From the NCBI RefSeq assembly GCF_001424425.1, contig NZ_LMPT01000001.1:670137-734136 (forward strand): DNA of 64,000 nucleotides, read 5' to 3'. Of the stretch, positions 53,861-62,819 are shown piece by piece (the stretch's first letter is position 1; every line of letters begins with the position of its first letter). The notes beneath the pieces are model-generated. The model was not told the DNA's origin, did no database searches, and saw only the letters and a list, made by a program, of their open reading frames with translations. The translations under genes and the position numbers were made by a program. The stretch is from Acidovorax sp. Leaf191 (lineage in GTDB: Bacteria; Pseudomonadota; Gammaproteobacteria; Burkholderiales; Burkholderiaceae_C).

Positions 53861-54871
53861 TCAAAGGGTCGCGTGGTTCAGGTGGCAGGCCGACCAGTGG
53901 CCGGGTGCAATGGCTTCCAGCGGCGGCACTTCTGCGCGGCAGCGCGGCATGGCGTGGGGGCAGCGGGGGTGAAAGGTGCAGCCCGATGGCGGGTTGAGCG
54001 GCGAGGGGATTTCGCCCTTTATCGGCACGAACACGCGCTTGCGCCGCGCGAGGTCCGGTACCTCGGCCATCAGCGCCTGCGTGTAGGGGTGGTTGGCGCG
54101 CGCAAAGATCTCGGCCGTGGTCGACATCTCCACGATCTTGCCCAGGTACATGATGGCCACGCGGTCGGAGATGTGCCGCACCACGCCCAGGTCGTGGCTG
54201 ATGAACAGGTAGGTCAGGCCATGCTGCGCGCGCAGGTCCATGAACAGGTTGATCACCTGCGCCTGGATGGACACATCCAGCGCCGCCACCGGTTCATCGC
54301 ACACCAGAAACTTCGGCGACACCATCAGCGCCCGGGCAATGCCCACGCGCTGGCGCTGCCCGCCCGAGAGCTGGTGCGGCAGCCGGTCGCGGTACTCGGC
54401 GGCCAGGCCCACCTCGGCCAGCGCCTGGTCGATGCGCGCGGGTATCTCGGCTGCGGGCGCGAGCTTGTGCACCTGCAGCGCCTCACCCAGGATCTGGTGC
54501 AGGCGCTGGCGCGGGTTGAGCGAGGCCTGCGGGTCCTGAAACACCATCTGCACGCCCAGCGTGTAGGCCAGCTTGTCGGCGCGGTTCAGGCCCGCCACGT
54601 CGGCGCCCTGGTACAGCAGCTCGCCCTCGGTCTGGTGGTGCAGGCCGGCCACCACACGGCCCAGGGTGGATTTGCCGCAGCCCGATTCGCCCACCAGGCC
54701 CAGCACCTCGCCGGGCGCGATGGACAGGCTCACGCCGTTGACGGCATGCACGGTGCGGGGCACGGGCTTCTTGCGCGCCAGCTCCAGCGCGCGCCCGATC
54801 AGGTCCTGGTGTTTGGTAAAGCGCTTGTGGACGTTGCGCAGCTCGATGACGGGAGGCAGGGTCGTACTCAT
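53861..54871 (-). CDS. Peptide ABC transporter ATP-binding protein (DppF/OppF-like)
   Basis: 336 residues. Walker A GESGCGKSTLGR, Q-loop MVFQDPQASLNPRQR, signature LSGGQRQRVGIARAL, Walker B FLVCDEPVAALDVS, and the oligopeptide C-terminal Cys-rich segment CTFHPRCPHAMPRC, which in OppF-type proteins can bind an Fe-S cluster. It pairs with the upstream ATPase. ATGA overlap with that gene. Confidence 0.92.
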   Translation of the reverse strand: MSTTLPPVIELRNVHKRFTKHQDLIGRALELARKKPVPRTVHAVNGVSLSIAPGEVLGLVGESGCGKSTLGRVVAGLHHQTEGELLYQGADVAGLNRADKLAYTLGVQMVFQDPQASLNPRQRLHQILGEALQVHKLAPAAEIPARIDQALAEVGLAAEYRDRLPHQLSGGQRQRVGIARALMVSPKFLVCDEPVAALDVSIQAQVINLFMDLRAQHGLTYLFISHDLGVVRHISDRVAIMYLGKIVEMSTTAEIFARANHPYTQALMAEVPDLARRKRVFVPIKGEIPSPLNPPSGCTFHPRCPHAMPRCRAEVPPLEAIAPGHWSACHLNHATL

Positions 54872-55875
54872 GCGGCAGGGTCCAGGGCAACGAGGGGGGC
54901 AAAGCAGCGGTAGGTGCGGCCGCCGGCCACCGTGCGGTCGGGCTCGGTGGTGGCGCACTGCGGCAGGGCCCGGCTGCAGCGCGGCGCAAAGGCGCAGCCT
55001 GCGGGGCGGTTGCTCAGCGTGGGCGCCATGCCGCTGATCTGGCGCAGGCGCTCGCCGGGCGCGATGGCGCCGGGCAGCGAATCGAGCAGGCCGCGGGTGT
55101 ACGGGTGCGCCGGGGCGTCCAGCACCTGCGCCACCGGGCCGGATTCCACGATCTTGCCCGCGTACATCACGGCCACCTTGTCGGCCAGCTCGGCGATCAC
55201 GCCCAGGTCGTGCGTGATCCAGACCAGCGCCGTGCCGTGCGTGCGGCAGATCTCCTGCATGCGGTACAGGATCTGGCCCTGGATGGTCACGTCCAGCGCC
55301 GTGGTGGGTTCGTCGCAGATGATCAGCTCGGGCTGGTTGAGCATCGCAATGGCAATCGCCACGCGCTGGCGCATGCCGCCCGAGAACTCGTGCGGGAAGT
55401 TGCGCAGGCGCGATGCGGGGGCGGGGATGCCCACCATCTCCAGCGCCTGCACGCAGCGCTGCAGGGCCGCCGCGCGCGAGACTTCGGGGTGGTGCGTCTG
55501 GATGGCTTCGAGCATCTGCTCCTCGATGCGCAGCACCGGGTTCAGCGTCATCAGCGGGTCTTGAAAGATCATCGCGATGCGGTTGCCGCGCAACCGGCGC
55601 ATCTGCTCTTCGGTCAGCCCGCGCAGGTCCTGGCCCTGGAACAGCACCTCGCCGGCGATCACCTCGCCGGGCGGGTCGATCAGGCCGAAGATGGAAAAAC
55701 CGGTGACCGATTTCCCCGAGCCGGACTCACCCACCAGGCCCACGATCTCGCCGGGCTGGATGGACAGGTCCACACCGCTCACGGCAGGCCAGGCGCCTTC
55801 TTCGGTATGGAAAACGGTGTGCAGGCCGCGCACTTCAAGCAACGGCGTTGTTTTTGTCGTCGTCGTGGTCATCAT
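54868..55875 (-). CDS. Peptide ABC transporter ATP-binding protein (DppD/OppD-like)
   Basis: 335 residues. Walker A GESGSGKSVTG, signature FSGGMRQRVAIAIAML, Walker B LIICDEPTTALDVTIQ, and Cys-rich C-terminal CAFAPRCSRALPQC. The start overlaps the upstream permease stop (TGATG). The two ATPases power import through DppBC. Confidence 0.92.
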   Translation of the reverse strand: MMTTTTTKTTPLLEVRGLHTVFHTEEGAWPAVSGVDLSIQPGEIVGLVGESGSGKSVTGFSIFGLIDPPGEVIAGEVLFQGQDLRGLTEEQMRRLRGNRIAMIFQDPLMTLNPVLRIEEQMLEAIQTHHPEVSRAAALQRCVQALEMVGIPAPASRLRNFPHEFSGGMRQRVAIAIAMLNQPELIICDEPTTALDVTIQGQILYRMQEICRTHGTALVWITHDLGVIAELADKVAVMYAGKIVESGPVAQVLDAPAHPYTRGLLDSLPGAIAPGERLRQISGMAPTLSNRPAGCAFAPRCSRALPQCATTEPDRTVAGGRTYRCFAPLVALDPAA

Positions 55876-56843
55876 CAGCCCCTCGGGTCCAGCGCGGCGC
55901 GCAGGCGATCGGCGATCACGTTGATCGTCAGGATCAACAGCAGCAGCGCCAGGCCCGGGAACATGCTGATCCAGTAGTCGCCCGACAGCAGGTACTGAAA
56001 ACCGTTGGCAATCAGCAGGCCGAGCGAAGGCTCGGTGATCGGCACGCCCACGCCCAGGAACGACAGCGTGGCTTCCAGCACGATCGCGTTGGCGATCTGG
56101 ATGGTGGCGAACACCATCACCGGGCCCAGGCAGTTGGGCAGCAGGTGGCGCAGCATGATGCGCCACGCCGGAAACCCCAGGTTCTGCGCCGCCTCGATGT
56201 ATTCCTTGCGGCGCTCCTGCAGCGCGCGGCTGCGCATGATGCGCGCGTAGTGCGCCCACTGCACCGTCACGATGGCGATCACCACCTTGTCCACCCCGCG
56301 GCCCAGCATGGCCAGCAGCACCAGCGCCACCAGGATGGTCGGAAAGCCCAGGATGAAGTCCACGATGCGCATCAGCACCGTGTCGACGAAACCGCCGATG
56401 TAGGCGGCCACCAGGCCGACGAGGCTGCCGATCACCGTGGCCAGCGCCACGGCGGCCAGGCCCACGGTCAGGCTGATGCGCAGGCCGTACAGGATGGCGC
56501 TGAGCATGTCGCGCCCCTGGCTGTCGGTGCCCAGCCAGTAGGTCAAGCCGTCCATGCTCTTGGAGCCCGGCGGCATGCGGCCGTCCATCAGGTCCAGGGC
56601 CGCCAGGTCATACGGGTTCTGCGGCGCCAGGAACGGCGCCAGCATGACCACCAGCAGCAGCACGATGAGCGCGATCACCGAGCCCTTGACGGACGGGCGG
56701 CTGCGCAGGTGCCGCAGGATGGCGCGGCGCCGCGGCGTGTCCGACAGCGGTGTCGCGGCGGATGGGGCCGGTGTGATCGGTGTGATCGACGTCTTCGGGG
56801 TGATCGGCGCGACCGGCGTGGGGGGAGATTCTGGAATTGTCAT
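55875..56843 (-). CDS. Peptide ABC transporter permease (DppC-like)
   Basis: 322 residues. About six membrane helices; an EAA-type coupling loop (EYIEAAQNLGFPAWRIMLRHLLPN). The N-terminus is long and rich in Pro, Thr and Ile repeats (TPITPKTSITPITPAPS), an unusual low-complexity extension before the first helix. It follows DppB with an 18-bp gap. Confidence 0.92.
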   Translation of the reverse strand: MTIPESPPTPVAPITPKTSITPITPAPSAATPLSDTPRRRAILRHLRSRPSVKGSVIALIVLLLVVMLAPFLAPQNPYDLAALDLMDGRMPPGSKSMDGLTYWLGTDSQGRDMLSAILYGLRISLTVGLAAVALATVIGSLVGLVAAYIGGFVDTVLMRIVDFILGFPTILVALVLLAMLGRGVDKVVIAIVTVQWAHYARIMRSRALQERRKEYIEAAQNLGFPAWRIMLRHLLPNCLGPVMVFATIQIANAIVLEATLSFLGVGVPITEPSLGLLIANGFQYLLSGDYWISMFPGLALLLLILTINVIADRLRAALDPRG

Positions 56844-56861
56844 CGTTGTCGGTGCCCGCGG

Positions 56862-57836
56862 TTATTCCGATTCCTGCAGCTGCACGCGCGGGTCGAGCGC
56901 GGCATACAGCATGTCCACCAGCATGTTGATCATCACGAAGATGAAGGTCACGAGCAGCACATAGGCCACGACCACCGGGCGGTCCAGCTGGTAGATGCTG
57001 TCGATCAGCAGCTTGCCCATGCCGGGCCAGGCGAACACCGTTTCGGTGATGGTGGAGTAGGCGATCAGCGTGCCGAACTCCATGCCGATCACGGTGACCA
57101 CCGGGATCAAGATGTTGCGCAGGATGTGGCGCGTCAGGATGCGCCGGGGCTTAAGGCCCTTGGCGCGCGCGAACTTCACGTATTCCTGCGTCTTGGCGTC
57201 CACCACGCCCGTGGCCGTGAGCCGCAGCACCAGCGCGATGTTGGCCAGCGCCAGGTTCACGGCCGGCAGCATCACGTGCTTCCACCCGTCGGCCGTCAGC
57301 AGCGACAGCGGCACGCCGAACACCGCCACCGTGTCGCCGCGCCCCGCGGCGGGCAGCCATTGCAGCCACACCGCAAAACACAAAATCAGCACCATGCCCT
57401 GCCAGAAGCTGGGCAGCGAAAAGCCCAGTACCGAGCCCGCCATCAGCCCGCGCCCGGTGGGCTTGTCGTTCTTCAGACCTGCGATCAGGCCCAGCGGAAT
57501 ACCCACCACGATGGTCAGCGTGATCGCCACCAGCACCAGCTCCAGCGTGGCCGGAATGCGCTGCACGATCAGCTCGATGGCAGGGATGCCGTGCACGAAC
57601 GAGGTGCCCAGGTCGCCCTGCAGCGCGCGCACCAGGAAGCTCGTGTACTGCTGCCAGATGGGCAGGTCGAGCCCCAGGCGCTTGATCATCGCCAGGCGGT
57701 CGGCCTCGCTGGCTTCGGCATTGACCAGCAGTTCGATCGGGTCGCCCACGGCATACACCGCAAAGAACACCACCAGCGACACGGCCAGCAGGACAAAAAG
57801 GCTCTGCATGAGCCTTCGCAGGATGAAGATGAGCAC
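56862..57836 (-). CDS. Peptide ABC transporter permease (DppB-like)
   Basis: 324 residues. N-terminal signature LIFILRRLMQSLFVLLAVSLVVF, six helices and the coupling loop QEYVKFARAKGLKPRRILTRH. It is the first permease gene; 390 bp separate it from the binding-protein gene, a gap that carries the MITE-like element. Confidence 0.92.
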   Translation of the reverse strand: MLIFILRRLMQSLFVLLAVSLVVFFAVYAVGDPIELLVNAEASEADRLAMIKRLGLDLPIWQQYTSFLVRALQGDLGTSFVHGIPAIELIVQRIPATLELVLVAITLTIVVGIPLGLIAGLKNDKPTGRGLMAGSVLGFSLPSFWQGMVLILCFAVWLQWLPAAGRGDTVAVFGVPLSLLTADGWKHVMLPAVNLALANIALVLRLTATGVVDAKTQEYVKFARAKGLKPRRILTRHILRNILIPVVTVIGMEFGTLIAYSTITETVFAWPGMGKLLIDSIYQLDRPVVVAYVLLVTFIFVMINMLVDMLYAALDPRVQLQESE

Positions 57837-58024
57837 TCAGGCACCCCCTCGCGAAATGGATGGACGCCTCGGCCCAGCGGCACGGCGCCGGCCGCTGGGC
57901 AGGGTGAAGAAGGGGGCTTTGGACATGGCTGGCCTGTGACGACGTGGCTGGGCGCGGCATTGCGCGGCATTGCGCGAGGAGGGCGCGACGTGGCGCTGAA
58001 GGAAAAATAAAAATACGGAGTGCT

Positions 58025-58192
58025 CTAGGAGCCTGTCGGACTTGGAAATCGTCGGCTGCAAATTGACCGCAGCGGTCCATTTTTTACCGTCTTTTTGCCG
58101 CATAGCCAGGCTATGAGGCTGCAAATCCGGCAAAAACTGTCCTCGCTGGGGCCAATTTTCGCTTCGACGCTCCAAGTCCGACAGGCTCCTAG
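58025..58192. mobile_element. 168-bp MITE-like element with 22-bp perfect terminal inverted repeats
   Basis: Terminal arms 58025-58046 and 58171-58192 (CTAGGAGCCTGTCGG... and its reverse complement) are perfect. Inside, TTTTTGCCG/CGGCAAAAA and CATAGCC-A-GGCTATG form nested stems. No coding potential, so it would be moved by a transposase in trans. No clear target duplication is seen. It sits inside the peptide-transport operon between the binding-protein and permease genes. The rest of the gap (57837-58226) holds nothing recognised. Confidence 0.8.
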
Positions 58193-58226
58193 GCGCACCC
58201 CGTATCGTTCACTGACCCGCGACGGC

Positions 58227-59855
58227 TTACTTGGGCTTGACCGAGGTGGCCAGCGTGTACTGGTCGCGGCGGCCTTCGTAGCTCAGGCCCTTCTTGAAGG
58301 CCCAGATGCTGCTTTCAAAGTGCAGCGGGATCAGCGCCACGTTGTCGAGCGCGAACTTGGTCGCGGCTTCCAGGCCGGCCTTGCGCTTGGCGGGGTCCAC
58401 CAGGTCGGCAGCCGGCAGGTACAGCTTGTCGAACTCGGGGTTGTAGTTGGCGCCGTAGTTGCTGGTGCCCTGGCCCTTGGGCGCATCCAGCGATGCCACC
58501 CACAGCTGGAACAGCGCCGATGCCTCGCCCGTTTCCGCAGGCCAGCCGCCCATGGGCAGGCTGAATTCGCGCTTGGCGCGCTTGGGGAAGTAGATCGATG
58601 CCGTCATCGCATCCACGTTGGTCTTGATGCCGATGCGCGTGAAGTACTGCGCCACCGACTGGGCCACCTGGGCGTCGTTCACGTAGCGGTCGTTGGTGGA
58701 CGACAGCGTCAGCTCGAAGCCATTGGGGTAGCCGGCTTCGGCCAGCAGCTTCTTGGCGCCTTCGGGGTCGAACTTGATCTCGGGGGCCTGGGGCAGCGCG
58801 CCGAACATGCCGTCGGGCATGTACTGGTAGGCGGGCGTGGCCATGCCGTCCATGATGCGCTGCACGATGGCCTTGCGGTCGATGGCCATGTTCATGGCCC
58901 GGCGCACGCGCACATCCTGCAGCGGGTTCTTGCCGTCCGCGGCCTTCACCTGCGGGCTGGGGTTGCGGCCGATGTCGGGCTGCAGGAACACCAGGCGCGT
59001 CGACGGCGTGGCGACGAAGTCGAACTTGGCGTTGTCCTTCACACGGGTCAGGTCGCGCGCGGCGGGGTTTTCGATCACGTCGTAGTCGCCCGACAGCAAG
59101 CCCGTCAGGCGCGGGCCTGCGCTGGGCACGGGCACCATCTTCACGGTCTTCCAGTGCGGCTTCTCGCCCCAGTAGGCATCGTTGCGCTCCAGCTGGATGC
59201 CGGTGCCCTTGACGTACGACTTCATCAAATACGGGCCGGTGCCGATGGCCGTCTTGCCGGTGTTGAAGTCGGTCACGGTGGGCCAGGCGCCGGTCACGCC
59301 GCAGCCCGTCTTGGGGGCGAAAGCGAGCTTGCCGCTTTGCGCAATGCCGCTCCACACGATGGGCAACGACCGCGCCATTTCAGCGGGCAGCAGCGGCAGC
59401 GGCGCGATGGTCTTGATGATGACGGTCAGGTCATCGGGCGTCTTCACATCGGTGATGCGCTTGGTGGTGTCGGTGTACGACTCCGAGACATTGGTCTCGT
59501 TGTTCAGCGTGCGGCAGATGGTGAACAGCACGTCCTTGGACGTGAACGGCTTGCCGTTGGAGAACTTGACCCCGGGGCGCAGCTTGAACTCCCACGTCAG
59601 GTCGTCCAGGTTCTTCCACGACGTGGCCAGCGAGGGCACCAGCTCCATCTTGGCGTTGCGCGCCACGAGCGAGTCGTACACGTGCGCCGAAAAGGCATCG
59701 TTCGCCGTCATCTTGTGATAGTGCGGGTCGGCCGCCGTCGGCTCTGCGGCCAACGCGATGGTGAGCGACTGCGCGTGCACCACGCCCACCGCACACACCG
59801 ACACTGCCACACCACCCGCCAGGGCGGACACGGTCTTTCGGATGCCTACATTCAT
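58227..59855 (-). CDS. Peptide ABC transporter substrate-binding protein (DppA-like)
   Basis: 542 residues, SBP_bac_5 family. Signal peptide with V-V-H-A-Q at about residue 28. Family motifs: YDSLVARN, LRPGVKFSNGKPFTSKDV, ATPSTRLVFLQPDI, and RRAMNMAIDRKAIV. It captures peptides or similar ligands in the periplasm and passes them to DppBCDF. It is the first gene of the operon. The ligand type cannot be told from sequence. Confidence 0.93.
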   Translation of the reverse strand: MNVGIRKTVSALAGGVAVSVCAVGVVHAQSLTIALAAEPTAADPHYHKMTANDAFSAHVYDSLVARNAKMELVPSLATSWKNLDDLTWEFKLRPGVKFSNGKPFTSKDVLFTICRTLNNETNVSESYTDTTKRITDVKTPDDLTVIIKTIAPLPLLPAEMARSLPIVWSGIAQSGKLAFAPKTGCGVTGAWPTVTDFNTGKTAIGTGPYLMKSYVKGTGIQLERNDAYWGEKPHWKTVKMVPVPSAGPRLTGLLSGDYDVIENPAARDLTRVKDNAKFDFVATPSTRLVFLQPDIGRNPSPQVKAADGKNPLQDVRVRRAMNMAIDRKAIVQRIMDGMATPAYQYMPDGMFGALPQAPEIKFDPEGAKKLLAEAGYPNGFELTLSSTNDRYVNDAQVAQSVAQYFTRIGIKTNVDAMTASIYFPKRAKREFSLPMGGWPAETGEASALFQLWVASLDAPKGQGTSNYGANYNPEFDKLYLPAADLVDPAKRKAGLEAATKFALDNVALIPLHFESSIWAFKKGLSYEGRRDQYTLATSVKPK

Positions 59856-60212
59856 TTTCGGATTCCTTTTTTATCAACCACTCGATGAAACACACGCAGC
59901 GAACCGGCCGTGGGGCCCGTGTTCGCTATGTATGCATATTATCGGTTCATCCAGGGGCAGAACCCCACTCGGGTATTCCGCAGTGCGCGTGCGCGCAGTC
60001 GCCTGCCGGGGCGTGGGCAACATGGCGCTGCCTGGGTGGATTGCTATGTATTCAATAGCGGTTGGCGTTTGCGGGGCGGGCGGTGGAGGCCATCGGGGCG
60101 CCCCGCATGCGCGCAACGTGGCACGCTGGCGACCGGCTCACGCACCGATGAGCCAGTAACATCCCCCCGCTCACAACCCGCCCCTGCAGGGGCCCCAACG
60201 GAGACAACAACA
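59856..60212. other. Divergent gap between the binding-protein and VOC genes
   Basis: Contains the promoter side of the transport operon (AT-rich around 59930-59950) and, at about 60042-60090, a degenerate copy of the dispersed palindrome (TCAATAGCGGTTGGCG...GCGGTGGAGGCCA). CCCCTGCAGGGG forms a short palindrome near 60181. No gene seen. Confidence 0.55.
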
Positions 60213-60605
60213 ATGTTCAGTCATGTGATGGTCGGCGTGAACGACCTGGAAGTGTCCAAGAAGTTTTACGACGCGCTGCTGGGCACGCTCGGTGTGCCGC
60301 CCGGCGTGGCCAACAAGAACCGCTACTTCTACCGCGGCCCCAACGGCACCTTCGCCATTTCCACCCCTATCAACGGCGAGCCCGCCACGCAGGGCAATGG
60401 CGCCACCATCGGCTTTGCGGTGCAGTCGCCCGAGCAGGCCGACGCGTTCCACGCAGCCGGCGTGGCCCACGGCGGCACGACGTGCGAAGACCCGCCAGGC
60501 TTTCGCGAAGGCCCGTCGGGCGCGCTGTACCTGGCCTACCTGCGCGACCCGGACGGCAACAAGCTGTGCGCGCTGCACCGCCCGCCCAAGCCTGCGGCGG
60601 CTTGA
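60213..60605 (+). CDS. VOC (glyoxalase/bleomycin-resistance) family protein
   Basis: 130 residues, one VOC module pair: MFSHVMVGVNDLEVSKKFYDALLGTLG opens the first beta-alpha-beta unit, and YLAYLRDPDGNKLCALH ends with the family metal-site region. Members are metal-dependent isomerases, dioxygenases or binding proteins; the substrate is not evident. GGAG before the ATG. Confidence 0.88.
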   Translation: MFSHVMVGVNDLEVSKKFYDALLGTLGVPPGVANKNRYFYRGPNGTFAISTPINGEPATQGNGATIGFAVQSPEQADAFHAAGVAHGGTTCEDPPGFREGPSGALYLAYLRDPDGNKLCALHRPPKPAAA

Positions 60606-60616
60606 CGGCGTCGTTG

Positions 60617-60638
60617 CTTCTTCTTCTTCTTCTTCTTC
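60617..60638. repeat. CTT trinucleotide microsatellite, 7 units
   Basis: (CTT)7-C between the convergent ends of the VOC and beta-propeller genes; it overlaps no recognised coding sequence. Confidence 0.9.
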
Positions 60639-60642
60639 ACCC

Positions 60643-61404
60643 TCACGCCGCGGTGCGGGCCGGGGGCCGGCGCACGGCGCGCACCTTGCCGCTGCCGCCG
60701 CCACCGCAGTAGAACAGCCCGGCTCCGTCGGACTCGAGCCCGCTCACGCCCACGCCGGGCGGCAGGTCCAGCTGCTGCAGCACCGCGCCGCTGGCAGGGT
60801 CGATGTGGCGCAGGGTGCTTTCGTCGCCCTCCCAGGTGCCGTGCCACAGCTCGCCGTCCACCCAGGTCACGCCGGTGACGAAGCGGTTGGATTCGATGGT
60901 GCGGCGGATGGCCCCCGTGGCGGGGTCGATCTGGTGGATCTTGCGGTCGCGGTACTGGCCCACCCACAGGCTGCCTTCGGCCCAGGTCAGGCCCGAGTCG
61001 TTGCCGCCGCCCGGGGCCGCGATGGTGGCCAGCACCTGGCCCGTGGCCGGGTCGATCTTGTCGATGCGGGACTCGGCGATCTGATAGATGTGCGTGCCGT
61101 CGAAGGCGGTGCCTGCGTCGCACACCACGTCGAGCGTGCGCGCGGTGGTGCCGCTGGCGGGGTCGAACGCCACCAGGTGCTCGCCCGTGGCGGCCCACAC
61201 ACGGTGGCCGTCGTGCGTCACGCCGTGGACCGCGCTCGCGGTACCGAACGGCCCGTACTCGCGCACCACCTCGGCCGGCTGGCGCGCGGCGATGGGGATT
61301 TGCAGTTGCGATGGCGGGGTGCCGCCGGGCTGGCTGCTGCAGGCGGTGTCCGCGGTGGTGGTGGGGTTGGGGGTGGGGGTGGCGTGGGGTGTCGCGGTGG
61401 TCAT
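60643..61404 (-). CDS. YncE/Vgb-like beta-propeller protein
   Basis: 253 residues. The N-terminus is Thr/Pro-rich and low-complexity. Repeats with D-P-A-T/S-G (FDPASGTT, IDPATGQ, IDPATGA, IDPASGA) at regular intervals mark propeller blades. No signal peptide is clear, so it may be cytoplasmic. Function unknown. It follows the regulator gene after 57 bp and is probably in its operon. Confidence 0.75.
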   Translation of the reverse strand: MTTATPHATPTPNPTTTADTACSSQPGGTPPSQLQIPIAARQPAEVVREYGPFGTASAVHGVTHDGHRVWAATGEHLVAFDPASGTTARTLDVVCDAGTAFDGTHIYQIAESRIDKIDPATGQVLATIAAPGGGNDSGLTWAEGSLWVGQYRDRKIHQIDPATGAIRRTIESNRFVTGVTWVDGELWHGTWEGDESTLRHIDPASGAVLQQLDLPPGVGVSGLESDGAGLFYCGGGGSGKVRAVRRPPARTAA

Positions 61405-61461
61405 GGCGGTAGCTCCTGGGTGGGTGCCCGTTGCAGGGGTTGCTGGGGCGGTGCGGCCACT

Positions 61462-62697
61462 TTAGGCAAACGGCTGCGCAGCAGGGAGTAACAAGATCGT
61501 CGTGAATCCCACCAGCGGCGCGGCCAGCCAGCGCCGCGCCCGTGCCTGCCCGATGGCGCGCACGCGCCCGGCGGATTCCAGGTCGGCCAGCGCGCGCTGC
61601 ACGGTGCGCTGGCTGTCGCCCAGGGCCAGCGCCAGGGCCGATGTGGACCAGGCCGCGCCATCCGCCAGCAGCGCCACCAGCGCGCCCTGCTCGCCCTCCA
61701 CCGGCGGTGCCAGCACTGCCACGTCGCGCCCGCCCAGCGGCCGCAGCACAAAGCCGCGCGGCGTGGCCTGCACACCGGCCAGCGGCGCCATCAGCGCGCG
61801 CAGGCGGCCGATTTCCACGCGCAGCCGGGCGCGGTGGGTGTCGTCGGGGTGGCGCGTGCGGAACACGGTGGCAATCAAGGCGTCGCGGTCCGCATCGCCG
61901 GGCCACGCCTCGGCCAGTGCGCGCACCAGCGCAAACAGCACCGGGCGGCGCGCCAGCGGCTGCCAGGTGTCGCCCGCGCGCACGCCGTGGCGGCAGGCGT
62001 CCACCACCATCAGCGTGGGGGATGCCAGCAGCGCCGCCACGTCGTCCAGCCGCAGCATCTGCTCGGTGCCGTGGGCCAGGCGGCGTGCGGCAGGCTGGTG
62101 GAGCAGCGCGTGGGCCTGCGCCACTTCGGCCAGCAGGGCAGGCACCCCCGACTGCGTCGCGGCCTGTTGCGCGCGCTGCAGGGCCGTGCGTGCCGCGCCG
62201 ATGTGCAGCGAGCGCAGCGCCAGTTCCGCGGCGGCCAGCTCGGCCACGGCGACCAGCGACGGGGGCCGGCGCGTGGCCGGATCGGCGGCCTGGGCGCTTT
62301 CCAGCGCAGCCGATGCTGCGTCCAGTCGGCCGAGCAGGATCAGCTGGCGCGCCGCCACCAGCCGGGCCTGCAGCGCGTTGCCCGTGTCGCCGTGGGCCTG
62401 CAGCAGGGCGGCGGCCGTCAGCAGCGCGTGGGTGGGCCCGCCCAGGTCGCGCAGGGCCAGGGCCACCTCGGCCTCGGCCACCCCACAGCGCGCGCGGGCC
62501 ACGGGCTCGTGCGCGCCAAAGCCGCGTGCAGCGCGGCGCAGCAGTTCGCGGGCGCGTGGGTGCTCGCCCAGCTGGGCCATGGCAATGCCGCGCAGTGCCA
62601 GGGCCGGTGGGTCGTCGCGCAATGCCACGCGCTGCAACGCTGCGAGGGCATCGCCTGCGGCCAGCGCGCGGGCCGCGGCGGAGATCAGCGAATCCAT
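61462..62697 (-). CDS. TPR-type transcriptional regulator with C-terminal winged helix
   Basis: 411 residues. The first two-thirds are Ala/Leu-rich helical repeats (ALRGIAMAQLGEHPRARELLRRAA), TPR-like. About 225-320 resembles a winged-helix DNA-binding region of the SARP/BTAD-neighbour kind (DRDALIATVFRTRHPDDTHRARLRVEIGRLRALM), and 350-395 a second HTH (WSTSALALALGDSQRTVQRALADLESAG). It probably controls the beta-propeller gene behind it. Signal not known. Confidence 0.7.
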   Translation of the reverse strand: MDSLISAAARALAAGDALAALQRVALRDDPPALALRGIAMAQLGEHPRARELLRRAARGFGAHEPVARARCGVAEAEVALALRDLGGPTHALLTAAALLQAHGDTGNALQARLVAARQLILLGRLDAASAALESAQAADPATRRPPSLVAVAELAAAELALRSLHIGAARTALQRAQQAATQSGVPALLAEVAQAHALLHQPAARRLAHGTEQMLRLDDVAALLASPTLMVVDACRHGVRAGDTWQPLARRPVLFALVRALAEAWPGDADRDALIATVFRTRHPDDTHRARLRVEIGRLRALMAPLAGVQATPRGFVLRPLGGRDVAVLAPPVEGEQGALVALLADGAAWSTSALALALGDSQRTVQRALADLESAGRVRAIGQARARRWLAAPLVGFTTILLLPAAQPFA

Positions 62698-62819
62698 GGC
62701 GACAGCCTAACGCAGCGTGCCACCGCGAGGGTGTGCAACAGCCCGTGGGGGATACTTGGCGCCTTCGCGCTGCCGCCCGCCGGGTGGTGCGCACCACCCC
62801 CAGACACGAGGACCCGCCT

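Noticed and set aside
55848..58010. 720-codon plus-strand open frame opposite the dpp genes
   Set aside because: Product is mostly His/Gln/Arg and antisense to clear permease and ATPase genes.
58025..58192. Insertion sequence
   Set aside because: Only 168 bp with no coding capacity; therefore called MITE-like.
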